DNA of 64,000 bases from an uncultured Pelagibacteraceae bacterium (lineage in GTDB: Bacteria > Pseudomonadota > Alphaproteobacteria > Pelagibacterales > Pelagibacteraceae): assembly GCA_902629695.1 (NCBI GenBank), contig CACORY010000002.1:22582-86581 (forward strand), in the 5' to 3' direction. The position numbers were made by a program, and so were the translations under genes. The notes below the pieces were generated by a model, which saw only the letters and a list, made by a program, of their open reading frames with translations, was not told the DNA's origin and ran no database searches. Below are positions 9,675-20,544 of this stretch, in pieces; the first letter of the stretch is position 1, and each line of letters opens with the position of its first letter.

Positions 9675-11459
9675 TTGAACAAATATAGAAGTCATAACTG
9701 CAACCAACTAAGAAAAAAAAATGTTGGTGATAAAGTCATTTTATCTGGATGGATAAACAAAAAAAGAGACCATGGAAATCTTTTGTTCATAGATCTAAGA
9801 GACAATTATGGAATTACTCAATGTATAATAGATAAAGAAAATTCAAATTTTAGTAGCCTAGAAAAAATGCAGTTAGAAACTGTTATTAAGATTGAAGGTA
9901 AAGTGGTTGATAGATCTAGTGAAACTATAAACAAAGAAATCGATACCGGCGAAATAGAAGTTACAATAAATAAATTTGAAGTTCTAGGAGCTTGTAAAGA
10001 ATTACCTATGCCAGTCTTTAGTGAACAAGAGTACGCAGAGGAAATCAGACTAAAATATAGATTTTTAGATTTAAGAAGAAAAAAAATTCATGAAAATATT
10101 ATCTTAAGATCCAAAGTGATTTCATTTATTAGAAATGAAATGAATAATCTTGGTTTTTTAGAATATCAAACTCCGATTTTAACTTCATCTAGCCCAGAGG
10201 GAGCAAGAGATTTTCTAGTTCCTAGCCGTCTAAATCCTGGAAAATTTTATGCACTTCCACAGGCACCACAACAATTTAAACAACTTATTATGGTATCTGG
10301 ATTCGATAAATATTTTCAAATTGCTCCTTGCTTTAGAGACGAAGACGCAAGAGCAGATAGAAGCCCAGGAGAATTTTATCAGCTTGATTTAGAAATGTCA
10401 TTTGTTGAACAAGAGGATGTTTTTAAAGTTGTTGAAATTTTACTGACTAATACTTTTAAAAAATTTTCCAAAAAGAAATTGATGTTTGACAAATTTCCAA
10501 AAATTTCTTACTCGGATGCATTATTAAAGTATGGATCAGACAAACCTGATTTAAGAAATCCTTTAATAATAAGAGATATAACTGAAATATTTGAAAGAAA
10601 AGATGTTTCATTTGAAATATTTAAGAAACTTGTTAAATCAGGTTCTAGAGTAAGATGTATTGTTACAAAGAATACTAAAAATAAACCTAGAAGTTTTTTT
10701 GATGGCATAGATAAATGGGCAAAGGACCAAGGTGCATCAGGAATGGCTTATTTTACTTTTGAAAAAGATAATGAAATAGCCGCAAAAGGTCCTGTGGGAA
10801 AATTTTTTTCTGAAGACTCTCTAAAGGAATTGATGAAAAAAACAGGTGCAGAAGTTGGAGATAGTATTTTTTTTGCATGCAATAAAGTAAAAGAATTAGA
10901 AAAAATAACTGCATCAGCTAGAGATAAAATAGCGAGTGAGTTAGATTTGATCGACGATAATTCTTTTGCCTTTTGTTGGATCGTTGATTATCCAATGTTT
11001 GAAGAAAATCAAATTTCAAAAAAAATAGAATTTAGTCATAACCCTTTTTCTATGCCACAAGGAGATTTAAAAAAGATTGATTTTAAAGATCCATTAAATA
11101 TTCTTGCATATCAATATGATATTGTTTGTAATGGAATCGAATTATCATCAGGAGCTATAAGAAATCATATTCCTGAATTAATGTATGAATTATTTTCAAT
11201 TGCCGGATATGACAAAAGTCAAGTAGATAGCAAATTTAGTGGTATGATTAATGCATTAAGTTATGGAGCACCTCCTCATGGTGGGATTGCACCAGGCATT
11301 GATAGAATAGTAATGCTTTTAGCAAATGAAAAAAATATTAGAGAAGTAACTATGTTTCCAATGAATCAAAATGCCCAAGACTTAATGATGAATGCTCCTT
11401 CAGAAATTAATGATAATCAATTAAAAGAATTAAACTTAACTATTAAATCTAAAAAATAA
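9675..11459 (+). CDS. aspS: Aspartyl-tRNA synthetase (TTG start)
   Basis: YRSHNCNQLRKKNVGDKVILSGWINKKRDHGNLLFIDLRDNYG, FRDEDARADRSPGEFYQLDLEMSF, GAPPHGGIAPGIDRIVMLL. Confidence 0.95.
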   Translation: MNKYRSHNCNQLRKKNVGDKVILSGWINKKRDHGNLLFIDLRDNYGITQCIIDKENSNFSSLEKMQLETVIKIEGKVVDRSSETINKEIDTGEIEVTINKFEVLGACKELPMPVFSEQEYAEEIRLKYRFLDLRRKKIHENIILRSKVISFIRNEMNNLGFLEYQTPILTSSSPEGARDFLVPSRLNPGKFYALPQAPQQFKQLIMVSGFDKYFQIAPCFRDEDARADRSPGEFYQLDLEMSFVEQEDVFKVVEILLTNTFKKFSKKKLMFDKFPKISYSDALLKYGSDKPDLRNPLIIRDITEIFERKDVSFEIFKKLVKSGSRVRCIVTKNTKNKPRSFFDGIDKWAKDQGASGMAYFTFEKDNEIAAKGPVGKFFSEDSLKELMKKTGAEVGDSIFFACNKVKELEKITASARDKIASELDLIDDNSFAFCWIVDYPMFEENQISKKIEFSHNPFSMPQGDLKKIDFKDPLNILAYQYDIVCNGIELSSGAIRNHIPELMYELFSIAGYDKSQVDSKFSGMINALSYGAPPHGGIAPGIDRIVMLLANEKNIREVTMFPMNQNAQDLMMNAPSEINDNQLKELNLTIKSKK

Positions 11460-11460
11460 A

Positions 11461-12285
11461 TTATTTCTTTCCTTTTAGGTTTATTTTTACATCTGATAAA
11501 TCTACGAGGTTTTTTTTATAATTGTTCCTTACAAAACCTTTGCTTGTTATATCTTTTACAATTTTAAGCAGTTGATTTTGACCATCAGAATCTGGCTCAT
11601 CAAACTTTAAATTTTCATTAGCACCAATTGAAGGTGTATGAGCTAAATCTTCTCTATTTTGGTAAGAAATAGCCAATTCTCTAAAAATATAATCTAATAT
11701 AGAAGAGGCGCTTAAAATTCTATCATTACCATAAACTTTGCCTGATGGTTCAAATTTTGTTCCTACAAAAGCACTTATAAACTCATCTAATGGAACTCCA
11801 TATTGTAAACCCAATGACACAGCGATTGCAAAGTTGTTCATTAATGCTTTTACTAATTCACCCTCTTTACTTGTATCTATAAATATTTCACCGATTTTAC
11901 CGTCTTCATATTCTCCAGTATGTAAATATACCTTATGATCACCAATTGTAGCTTTTTGAATATATCCTTTTCTTCTATCAGGCATACCGAATCTTTTACT
12001 TACTTTTTCAGAATTAATTTCACTAGATTTAACTATTGTGTCTAAATTTTTAAAAGATGAATTTTTATTATCTGCAACAATATCTATCTTATCATTTTTG
12101 ATTAAATTTTTATTATTAGGATCTAAACTTTTAGTTTTTCTGTTATCAAGCTTTACATCTAGTATCTCAAATTTTCCATCATCTCTTTTTTCAAGATTTT
12201 TTAAATTTTCTTCATTAATATCATCTAAATAATGGTTTACCTTAAATGAGCAAGTATAATAAGTTTCAATTAAATATTTTGACAT
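11461..12285 (-). CDS. Orphan protein with NrdJ (class II RNR) C-terminal-like domain; no catalytic domain
   Basis: [104 protein letters not shown] resembles the region near the C-terminus of B12-dependent NrdJ; only 274 aa. Confidence 0.7.
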   Translation of the reverse strand: MSKYLIETYYTCSFKVNHYLDDINEENLKNLEKRDDGKFEILDVKLDNRKTKSLDPNNKNLIKNDKIDIVADNKNSSFKNLDTIVKSSEINSEKVSKRFGMPDRRKGYIQKATIGDHKVYLHTGEYEDGKIGEIFIDTSKEGELVKALMNNFAIAVSLGLQYGVPLDEFISAFVGTKFEPSGKVYGNDRILSASSILDYIFRELAISYQNREDLAHTPSIGANENLKFDEPDSDGQNQLLKIVKDITSKGFVRNNYKKNLVDLSDVKINLKGKK

Positions 12286-12398
12286 TTGACCTCTAATTTT
12301 AAAATTAATTTGAATAATGATTCAATTTATTTATATACAAATTCAGATTTTAGTCTAATTTAAATTATACAATTTTGAATTGAAAAATATATTTATAC

Positions 12399-12758
12399 AT
12401 GTTGACACTTTTTAAAAAAGTTTTCATTTGGTGGAATCAAGAGACAATTGGAACAAAAATTAAAACAATTTTTTTTGGAAAATTTGTTGGAATAGACTCT
12501 TTTGGAAATAAATATTATGAAAGTAAAAAAGGCAAAAGATGGGTAATATATTCAAGTGAGATTGACGCATCTAAAATTCCAGTTGAATGGTATTCATGGA
12601 TGCATTTTACTCCAAATAAGATAGAAAAAAAACATGATCTTAATAAATATAATTGGCAAAAGCCTCACAAACCAAATTTAACAGGCACTGATGAGGCCTA
12701 TTTTCCGAATAAAAAAAAAGATGCTATTAAAAAGAAATATAAAGTTTGGAAAAAATAA
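12399..12758 (+). CDS. NDUFA12-family complex I accessory subunit
   Basis: TIGTKIKTIFFGKFVGIDSFGNKYYESKKGKRWVIY, PVEWYSWMHF; NDUFA12/B17.2 signature. Confidence 0.88.
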   Translation: MLTLFKKVFIWWNQETIGTKIKTIFFGKFVGIDSFGNKYYESKKGKRWVIYSSEIDASKIPVEWYSWMHFTPNKIEKKHDLNKYNWQKPHKPNLTGTDEAYFPNKKKDAIKKKYKVWKK

Positions 12759-13128
12759 GATTAGTTTAATTTTTTTTATTTTAATTTTTTTTCAGCTTAC
12801 TTTTACAGAATTAAACTCAAATGAAAATTTAGAGGGCGAGTATACAATCATAAAAATTTTAGATAAAATTAGTTCAAAGAATACCACAATAAAATTAAAA
12901 AACAAAAAAGAAGTTTTTTTAAAAGATCTTTCAGTAAAAAGTTTAAAATGTAGTAATTCTGAATTTGATGATAATCCCGAGATTAAAGCATATATTCAGG
13001 TTAAAGATGTTAAAAATAGAAATAAAGATAACGTCTTTGTTTTTAATGGGTGGATGTTTTCGTCAAGCCCGTCAATAAAACCCTTTGATCACGCTGTATA
13101 TGATATTTGGTTAACAGGTTGTCGTTAA
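12721..13128 (+). CDS. DUF2155-family exported protein
   Basis: Signal peptide; NGWMFSSSPSIKPFDHAVYDIWLTGCR is the DUF2155 C-terminal signature; follows NDUFA12 gene as in other alphaproteobacteria. Confidence 0.8.
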   Translation: MLLKRNIKFGKNKISLIFFILIFFQLTFTELNSNENLEGEYTIIKILDKISSKNTTIKLKNKKEVFLKDLSVKSLKCSNSEFDDNPEIKAYIQVKDVKNRNKDNVFVFNGWMFSSSPSIKPFDHAVYDIWLTGCR

Positions 13129-14462
13129 ATAATTTTTTCTTTATCTAACCAACTAACATTAAAGTTGGATTCAATAAATTTTTGATGATTCAAGAGTTTT
13201 TTGTGAAGTGGTATAGTTGTTGTAATCCCCTCAATTACAAACTCATCTAGAGATCTATTCATTCTTTGAATAGCTTCAGTCCTATTTCTGCCATGGCAAA
13301 TCAATTTACAAATCATACTGTCATAATATGGTGTAACTTTGTATCCTTGAAATATTGCTCCATCAACTCTTGTTCTAAAACCTGATGGTTGATGACACAT
13401 TCCAATTGTTCCTGGTGAGGGTTGAAAATTCTTACTTGCATCTTCTGCATTTATTCTACATTCAATTGCATGACCACGTGGATTTATATCTGACTGTTTT
13501 AAAGCAGTTTCTCCAGAAAATGCTATCCAAATTTGTTCTTTAATAATATCTATACCGGTAACCATTTCGGTAACTGGATGCTCAACTTGTACTCTTGTAT
13601 TCATTTCTAGGAAATAAAATTTTCCATCTTCATAAATGAATTCAACTGTTCCTGCACCTTCATATCCAATTTTATTTACCATGTTAACAGTTTTATCAAA
13701 TAGGTCTTTTCTAATTTCATCATTTAAAACTGGACTTGGTGTTTCCTCAATTAATTTTTGATGCCTTCTTTGCACAGAACAATCTCTCTCATGAAGATGA
13801 ACAGTTCTATTTTTTCCTGATAAAATTTGTACCTCAATATGTCTTGGGTTTTGAAAAAATTTTTCTATATATACTTCATCATTACCAAAATATTTTTGAG
13901 CTTCAGATTTTGCTGTAGAAAACAAAGTCTCAAATTCGTCTTCTTTTTGAACAATCTTCATTCCTTTTCCACCACCTCCTCCAGAGGCTTTTATTAAAAT
14001 AGGGAATCCTATATTTTTACAAAGATTTTTGGCTTCAGTAATATTTTTTACACCCCCATCAGACCCTTCTATAACTGGTAAGCCATTTTCTTTTGCAATC
14101 TTTTTTGCTTGAATTTTATCTCCCATCATTTTTATGTGGTTAGAAGATGCTCCAATAAACTTAATATTATTATCCTCTAAAATTTTTGCAAAGTTTGCAT
14201 TTTCTGACAAAAATCCATACCCAGGATGAACCGCTTCAGCATTTGTAAGGTTTATTGCTGATAAAAGTGCTGGAACATTAAGATAACTATTTGCTGGTTG
14301 ATGTGATCCAATACAGATACTTTCATCTGCTAATTTTACATGCATACTTTCTCTATCAACATCAGAATGGACTGCAACCGTAGAAATTCCCCATTCCTTA
14401 CAAGCTCTTATTATTCTGACTGCAATTTCCCCACGGTTTGCAATTAAAATTTTTTTAAACAT
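13125..14462 (-). CDS. accC: Acetyl-CoA carboxylase, biotin carboxylase subunit
   Basis: MFKKILIANRGEIAVRIIRACKEWGI, GGGGGKGMKIV, HLHERDCSVQRRHQKLIEE, FLEMNTRVQVEHPVTE. Confidence 0.97.
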   Translation of the reverse strand: MFKKILIANRGEIAVRIIRACKEWGISTVAVHSDVDRESMHVKLADESICIGSHQPANSYLNVPALLSAINLTNAEAVHPGYGFLSENANFAKILEDNNIKFIGASSNHIKMMGDKIQAKKIAKENGLPVIEGSDGGVKNITEAKNLCKNIGFPILIKASGGGGGKGMKIVQKEDEFETLFSTAKSEAQKYFGNDEVYIEKFFQNPRHIEVQILSGKNRTVHLHERDCSVQRRHQKLIEETPSPVLNDEIRKDLFDKTVNMVNKIGYEGAGTVEFIYEDGKFYFLEMNTRVQVEHPVTEMVTGIDIIKEQIWIAFSGETALKQSDINPRGHAIECRINAEDASKNFQPSPGTIGMCHQPSGFRTRVDGAIFQGYKVTPYYDSMICKLICHGRNRTEAIQRMNRSLDEFVIEGITTTIPLHKKLLNHQKFIESNFNVSWLDKEKII

Positions 14463-14896
14463 TATTCTAAAATGATTAGGATTTGTCCAAATTCAACTGG
14501 CTGGCCATCATTTACTAGTATCTCTTTAACAGTACCATCAAATGTTGATGGCACATGATTCATGGTCTTCATTGCCTCAACAATCATAACAGTATCTCCT
14601 TTTTTGATTTTTTTTCCTACTTCGACAAATTTTTTACCACCAGGCTCAGGGGCGTGATATGCCGTTCCTATTATTGGGGAAGTGACATCCTTACCTGATT
14701 TCTTTTCTTGTGAAACCTCTGAAGTTTGAATTGAGGATAAATCATTTTTTGAAACAGGTATATTTTGATTGTTAACTGAAATATTATTTTTAGAAACTTT
14801 AATTTTTGTATCTTTTTCAGTGTATTCTAATTCTGTAAGATTAAACTCATCAAGGTAATCACTTAATTCTTTAATTATTTTTTTATTAATTTTCAT
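14462..14896 (-). CDS. accB: Acetyl-CoA carboxylase biotin carboxyl carrier protein
   Basis: SPIIGTAYHAPEPG, VEAMKTMNHVPS biotinylation motif. Confidence 0.95.
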   Translation of the reverse strand: MKINKKIIKELSDYLDEFNLTELEYTEKDTKIKVSKNNISVNNQNIPVSKNDLSSIQTSEVSQEKKSGKDVTSPIIGTAYHAPEPGGKKFVEVGKKIKKGDTVMIVEAMKTMNHVPSTFDGTVKEILVNDGQPVEFGQILIILE

Positions 14897-15332
14897 TTCC
14901 CAAAAGCTTTTGCATAGAAATTATGGCTAAAATATAACCATCTGTACCTAAACCAAAAATTCCTCCCGTAACTATATCACTTATCAGAGATTTTTGTCTA
15001 AATTCCTCTCTTTTGTATATATTCGATATATGTAATTCTATAATTGGTTTTTTATAAATATTTAATGCATCCCTAATTGCAACAGAAGTATGAGTAAAAG
15101 CTGCTGCATTAATTATCATTCCGTCAGAATTGTTTCTTGAGTCTTGAATTATGTTCACTAATTCACCTTCAACATTAGATTGAGCAAAAACAACCTCTAA
15201 TTTTAATTCTTGAGATTTTTTTTTACACATTTCTTTTAATTTATCAAAAGTCATCGATCCATATTGTGATTGTTCTCTTTCTCCTAATAGATTAAGATTT
15301 GGACCATTAATAATAATAATTTTATTATTCAT
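14886..15332 (-). CDS. aroQ: 3-dehydroquinate dehydratase type II
   Basis: IIIINGPNLNLLGEREQSQYG, QSNVEGELVNIIQ, INAAAFTHTSVAIRDAL. Confidence 0.96.
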   Translation of the reverse strand: MNNKIIIINGPNLNLLGEREQSQYGSMTFDKLKEMCKKKSQELKLEVVFAQSNVEGELVNIIQDSRNNSDGMIINAAAFTHTSVAIRDALNIYKKPIIELHISNIYKREEFRQKSLISDIVTGGIFGLGTDGYILAIISMQKLLGNEN

Positions 15333-15348
15333 TCAGCTTTTATATACG

Positions 15349-15567
15349 ATGAAAAAAGTAAAAAAAATAGAAATAAAGATAAATGGGAAAGTAATTAAAA
15401 CAAAAGATAACATTAAACTTTCAGCACTTTTGAAAAATTTGAAAATACCTATTAAAAAGGTAGCAATTGAGCTAAATCAAGAAATAATAGATAAGACAAT
15501 ATTAAACAAAATTAATCTAAAAAAAGATGATAAGATTGAAATAGTACATTTTATTGGAGGTGGTTAA
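15349..15567 (+). CDS. thiS: Thiamine biosynthesis sulfur carrier protein ThiS
   Basis: 72 aa ubiquitin-like fold sequence, C-terminal IVHFIGGG; directly followed by thiG. Confidence 0.88.
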   Translation: MKKVKKIEIKINGKVIKTKDNIKLSALLKNLKIPIKKVAIELNQEIIDKTILNKINLKKDDKIEIVHFIGGG

Positions 15568-15568
15568 A

Positions 15569-16342
15569 TTGAAATTAGATAAATTAATTATAGCAAAAAA
15601 AAAATTTAATTCTCGACTCATTGTCGGAACAGGAAAATATAAAAATATGAGTGAATGTGCGAAAGCGATAGAACTCTCTGGTGCAGACATTGTTACTGTG
15701 GCAGTTAGAAGAGTGAATATCTCAAATAATAAAAAGCCTTTATTAATGGATTACATTGATCCAAAAAAAATCACATACTTACCTAATACTGCTGGTTGTT
15801 TTAATTCTGATGAAGCTTTGAGAACATTGAGATTGGCAAGAGAGATTGGAGGATGGAAATTAGTTAAATTAGAGGTTTTAGGTGATAAAAAAAACTTGTT
15901 TCCAGAGATGATTGAAACAATCAAATCTACTGAAATTTTAACTAAAGAAGGATTTAAAGTAATGGTTTATTGTAATGATGATCCATTAATGGCCAAGAGA
16001 CTTGAAAATGTAGGGGCATGTGCAATAATGCCTTTAGCAGCTCCAATTGGATCTGGTCTTGGAATTCAGAATAAAATTAACATAAAAATAATTAGAGAAC
16101 AAACTAAACTTCCTTTAATAATTGATGCTGGACTTGGTCAAGCATCTGATGCAACAATTGCTATGGAATTAGGTTGTGATGGTGTTTTGGTAAACACTGC
16201 AATAGCAAAAGCAAAAAAACCATTAAATATGGCTTTGGCTTTTAAGAATGCAGTTATTGCAGGTAGACAATCATTTTTATCTGGAAGAATTCCCCAAAAT
16301 TTGATGGGAAGTGCATCATCACCATTAAAAGGAATCATTTAG
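15569..16342 (+). CDS. thiG: Thiazole synthase ThiG (probable TTG start at 15569)
   Basis: [79 protein letters not shown] at 15556-15560 is 8 nt before TTG. Confidence 0.94.
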   Translation: MKLDKLIIAKKKFNSRLIVGTGKYKNMSECAKAIELSGADIVTVAVRRVNISNNKKPLLMDYIDPKKITYLPNTAGCFNSDEALRTLRLAREIGGWKLVKLEVLGDKKNLFPEMIETIKSTEILTKEGFKVMVYCNDDPLMAKRLENVGACAIMPLAAPIGSGLGIQNKINIKIIREQTKLPLIIDAGLGQASDATIAMELGCDGVLVNTAIAKAKKPLNMALAFKNAVIAGRQSFLSGRIPQNLMGSASSPLKGII

Positions 16343-18113
16343 CCTTCTTGTAAAAATTTTTTTTTTTATATGTCTTTCTTTTAAATTTTTTTCTCTCTTT
16401 AATATCAATTACTTTAGCCTCTTTTTTTTGAATTTCTAAGTTTTTCAAATTTTCAATATTTTTTATTAAATCAAGTGTTTTCTTTGATTTATTCTTAATA
16501 TCAATAATGTACTCAGGTATTATGAGTGAGCTATCAGTGATAATATCTATTTTCATTTTATTCTTCTTTTCAAAAAAAGTAAGATCTTGCACAAAATTTT
16601 CTTTTAAAAAATTTGAAATTTTTTCACAAACCCTTAAATCTACAAATTTTGCTTTGTTTAAAATTGCTTTAAGCTCAACAAGTTTTAACAATTTTTGAGC
16701 AAAGGACTCATCTGAAAGATTGACCTTCCATTTCACAGCACTTTCCCTAAGTCTTTGTCTTGACATCTCTAATAAACCAAAATTACTTATTCTACCAATT
16801 TGAATTCTCGCTCTATCTATTCTACATTTTTCTTTAAGCTTTCTTTCAACCATTCTTCTGTTACCGTAGTTAAGCATGTCTATAAAATCTATTATTATTA
16901 ATCCCGATAGATCTCTAATTTTTATTTGTCTTGCAATCTCTTCAACTGCCTCAAGGTTTGTATCTAAAGCAGTACTTTCAACATTTTTTTGTCTTATTGA
17001 GCTTCCAGAGTTTATATCAATTGAAATTAAAGCTTCTGTTGGATTTATTACTAAATAGCCACCAGAGTTTAATTTTATTTCTGACTCAAATATTTGATTT
17101 AACTTCTCTTCTATACCCTCGTTAATAAATAATGGAATCTTTCCTCGATATTTTTTAATTTTTTTTGTATGAGAAGGCATCATATTTTTCATAAAATTTT
17201 GAGCTTTTTTGTAACCATCATTTCCCTCAACAATTATACTTTGAGTATTTTCATCATACATATCTCTTAATGTTCTTTTTATTATTTCACTCTCTTGATG
17301 AATTAATGATGGAGCAATTGAGTTAATTGCGTTATCTTTTATTTGATTCCAATTATTGATTAGTGTTTTTAGGTCATGATTTATCTCATTTTTAGTTTTG
17401 TTTGAACCTGCTGTTCTTACGATCAATCCCATCTCTTTTGGAATTTCAATTTCATTTAAAATATTTCTAATTTTTTTTCTATCTGCTGGATTAAAAATCT
17501 TTCTGGAAATCCCTCCACCTTTTGGAGTATTTGGCATTAATACAATATATTTTCCAGCGATCGAAATAAAAGTACTTAATGCAGCACCTTTTTGACCACG
17601 TTCATCTTTCAATACTTGAACCAAAATAACTTGATTAGGTTTTATAACTTCTTGAATTTTATATCTTTTAAATTTTGGTTTTTTTTCTTTTTTAATATTT
17701 TTTTCATTTTCTGAATTTTCAATTTCTTCTGTTTGTTTTTTTTCAATTGGATCTTCAATTTCCAAATTACCTTTAGCTAAACTTTCATCTTCCATGGCTT
17801 CAACTTCTTTTGAAAGTTCCTCTCTTGCTTTTTCTTCTTCTTGTTTGATAATCTCTAAGTCACTTTTAGGAATTTGATAGTAATCAGACTGTATGTCATT
17901 AAATGATAAAAATCCGTGTCTCTCTCTTCCAAAGTCAACAAATGCTGCTTGGAGAGAGGGTTCAATTCTACTAACTTTTCCGAGGTAAATATTATTTTTT
18001 ATAAGATTATTTTTTGTACCTTCATATTCATAATCTTCAATATTTTCACCTGATTTAAGAACCACCCTTGTTTCATTTGGATGCGAAGCATCAATATATA
18101 AATTCTTTTCCAT
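16335..18113 (-). CDS. rne: Ribonuclease E/G family (short RNase E)
   Basis: S1-like [63 protein letters not shown]. Confidence 0.93.
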   Translation of the reverse strand: MEKNLYIDASHPNETRVVLKSGENIEDYEYEGTKNNLIKNNIYLGKVSRIEPSLQAAFVDFGRERHGFLSFNDIQSDYYQIPKSDLEIIKQEEEKAREELSKEVEAMEDESLAKGNLEIEDPIEKKQTEEIENSENEKNIKKEKKPKFKRYKIQEVIKPNQVILVQVLKDERGQKGAALSTFISIAGKYIVLMPNTPKGGGISRKIFNPADRKKIRNILNEIEIPKEMGLIVRTAGSNKTKNEINHDLKTLINNWNQIKDNAINSIAPSLIHQESEIIKRTLRDMYDENTQSIIVEGNDGYKKAQNFMKNMMPSHTKKIKKYRGKIPLFINEGIEEKLNQIFESEIKLNSGGYLVINPTEALISIDINSGSSIRQKNVESTALDTNLEAVEEIARQIKIRDLSGLIIIDFIDMLNYGNRRMVERKLKEKCRIDRARIQIGRISNFGLLEMSRQRLRESAVKWKVNLSDESFAQKLLKLVELKAILNKAKFVDLRVCEKISNFLKENFVQDLTFFEKKNKMKIDIITDSSLIIPEYIIDIKNKSKKTLDLIKNIENLKNLEIQKKEAKVIDIKERKKFKRKTYKKKNFYKKAK

Positions 18114-18207
18114 AAAATTTTTGTTAATAGTTTCATTTTTTTGTATATAATTTTGTAATATTCTCTTGCCTTATCTTTACCAAATTCCATTATATAATGA
18201 AATCAAA

Positions 18208-20544
18208 ATGAGCATATTTGTAAAAAAAATTTTTGTTATTTCCCTAAGTTTATTACTATTTATTTTAATAATTATTTTGGGAATTTTGTGGTCATATTCA
18301 AATAATATTCCTGATTACAAGTTTTTGAAGAATTATAAGCCACCTGTTTCTAGTAAGGTTTATTCTGGTAACGGAGATTTAGTCGCTGACTTTTCTAAAG
18401 AAAAAAGAATTTTTGTACCAATTAATACTATACCAGAAAATGTGATAAACGCTTTCCTATCTGCTGAGGACAAAAATTTTTTTAAACATCCTGGAGTAGA
18501 TGCAAAAGGAGTTTTAAGGGCAATAGTCAATAATTTTAAGAATATTTTAACATCAAAAAGACTTGAGGGTGCATCTACAATAACTCAACAAGTTGCAAAA
18601 AATTTTTTACTAACTAATGAGGTGAGCATTAATAGAAAAATAAAAGAGGCAATATTGGCTTTCAGAATTGAGAGAGCATTAAGCAAGGAGAGGATTTTAG
18701 AATTATATTTAAATCAAATTTATCTAGGTAGTGGGGCTTATGGGGTGGCAGCAGCCAGTTTAGAATATTTTGACAAATCAATAAGGGAATTAGATTATGC
18801 CGAGGCAGCATTATTAGCTGCACTACCAAAAGCTCCTAGCAAATATAATCCTCATAGAAATAAAGAGTTAGCAAAATTTAGAAGAGATTTAGTTTTAAGA
18901 AATTTATTAGAAAATAATTTTTTAAATCAGAATCAATACAAAAAACTCAAAAGACAAAATATAAAACTTAAAAAGAAAAAAAAAGTATATTTAGAGGATT
19001 CGCAATATTTTATTGAGGAGGTTAGAAAGAAAGTAATTAATGATCTTTCTTATGAAAAAGTTTATAAACAGGGTTTCAATATAAACACTCCGATCAATCT
19101 TGAGCTACAAAAAATTTCAACTATTTCATTAAGAAAAGGGTTAATTCAATATGATAAAAGAAAAGGTTGGCGAGGAGCTTTAACAAATAAAGATTATAGC
19201 AAAAATTGGTTTAATGGCTTAGAAAAATATAACTTAGAAAAATCAATTGGTTGGGAAATTTCAATTGTAAGAGAAGTTAATAAATTTTCAGCAAAAATAG
19301 AAACTAAAGATAATCTTCAAGGTACAATAAATTATAACGATATTACATGGACAAAAAAAGAATTAGAGGATTTGATAAGACCTGGAGATATAATTTATGT
19401 TAAAAAGATAAATCAAAAAGAGTATAGCTTAAAACAAATCCCTAAGATTAATGGTGGTATTATTATAATGGATCCTTATACAGGAAGAGTTTTAGCTTTG
19501 ACTGGTGGATTTAGTTTTAAAGACAGTGAATTTAATAGAGTAACTCAGGCGCTAAGACAACCTGGATCTGCTTTTAAACCTTTTGTATATGCTCTTGCTT
19601 TAGAAAATAAATATACTCCCTCCTCTTTAGTTTTAGATGCACCATTAGTTTTAGACCAAGGTTCAGACTTAAAGTTATGGAAACCACAAAATTATGGAAA
19701 AAAATTTTATGGACCATCTACCTTAAGAGTTGGTTTAGAAAAATCAAGAAATCTAATGACAGTAAGAATTGCTCAAGATTTAGGAATAAATAAGATTGTA
19801 AATTTCTCAAAAGAATTAGAGATTTATAAAAATCCAGATGAATTATTGTCTATTTCTTTAGGATCGGCAGAGACGACTTTAATTAAATTAGCTTCTGCTT
19901 ACTCATCATTTGTGAATGGAGGTAAACTAGTTAAACCTATACTAATAGACAGAATTCAAGACAGTGAAGGAAATACTGTAGTTAACAATGAATTAAGATT
20001 TTGTAAAAATTGTGATCAAATATCTTATACAAGTAGTGATTACCCAGAGGTTGAGGATAATTATAAAAAAGTATTTTCGCCTGAAACAGCGTATCAAATG
20101 ACATCTTTATTAGAAGGAGTTGTTAAGAGAGGCACAGGAAAAAAGCTTAAAAAATACAAATTAAATTTAGCAGGCAAGACAGGCACAACTAATGAAAATA
20201 CTGATGCATGGTTTATTGGTTTTACATCAAATCTAGTAATTGGAGTTTATGTTGGTTTAGATAATGCAGAATCTTTAGGGAAATTTGAAACAGGTTCAAA
20301 AACTGCGTTACCAATTTTTGAAAATTTTGTAAAAATGGCTATAAAAAAATCTGATGCTAGACCATTTAAAGTTGCAGATGGAATTACTATGATGGTGGTA
20401 GACCCCTCTACAGGCGAAAAAGCAAATTTTAATTCAAAAAATACAATTATGGAAGCATATAAAAGTAAAAATGTTGTTGATGGGAAGATTATAAATTTAA
20501 ATAATAATAGATTAGAAACTAGTAATATATTAGAGTTTTATTAA
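18208..20544 (+). CDS. mrcA: Penicillin-binding protein 1A
   Basis: GT51: FLSAEDKNFFKHPGVD, RLEGASTITQQVAKNFLL; transpeptidase: QPGSAFKPFVYALAL, AGKTGTTNENTDAWFIGFT. Start adjusted to ATG 18208 (MSIFVKKIF). Confidence 0.95.
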   Translation: MSIFVKKIFVISLSLLLFILIIILGILWSYSNNIPDYKFLKNYKPPVSSKVYSGNGDLVADFSKEKRIFVPINTIPENVINAFLSAEDKNFFKHPGVDAKGVLRAIVNNFKNILTSKRLEGASTITQQVAKNFLLTNEVSINRKIKEAILAFRIERALSKERILELYLNQIYLGSGAYGVAAASLEYFDKSIRELDYAEAALLAALPKAPSKYNPHRNKELAKFRRDLVLRNLLENNFLNQNQYKKLKRQNIKLKKKKKVYLEDSQYFIEEVRKKVINDLSYEKVYKQGFNINTPINLELQKISTISLRKGLIQYDKRKGWRGALTNKDYSKNWFNGLEKYNLEKSIGWEISIVREVNKFSAKIETKDNLQGTINYNDITWTKKELEDLIRPGDIIYVKKINQKEYSLKQIPKINGGIIIMDPYTGRVLALTGGFSFKDSEFNRVTQALRQPGSAFKPFVYALALENKYTPSSLVLDAPLVLDQGSDLKLWKPQNYGKKFYGPSTLRVGLEKSRNLMTVRIAQDLGINKIVNFSKELEIYKNPDELLSISLGSAETTLIKLASAYSSFVNGGKLVKPILIDRIQDSEGNTVVNNELRFCKNCDQISYTSSDYPEVEDNYKKVFSPETAYQMTSLLEGVVKRGTGKKLKKYKLNLAGKTGTTNENTDAWFIGFTSNLVIGVYVGLDNAESLGKFETGSKTALPIFENFVKMAIKKSDARPFKVADGITMMVVDPSTGEKANFNSKNTIMEAYKSKNVVDGKIINLNNNRLETSNILEFY

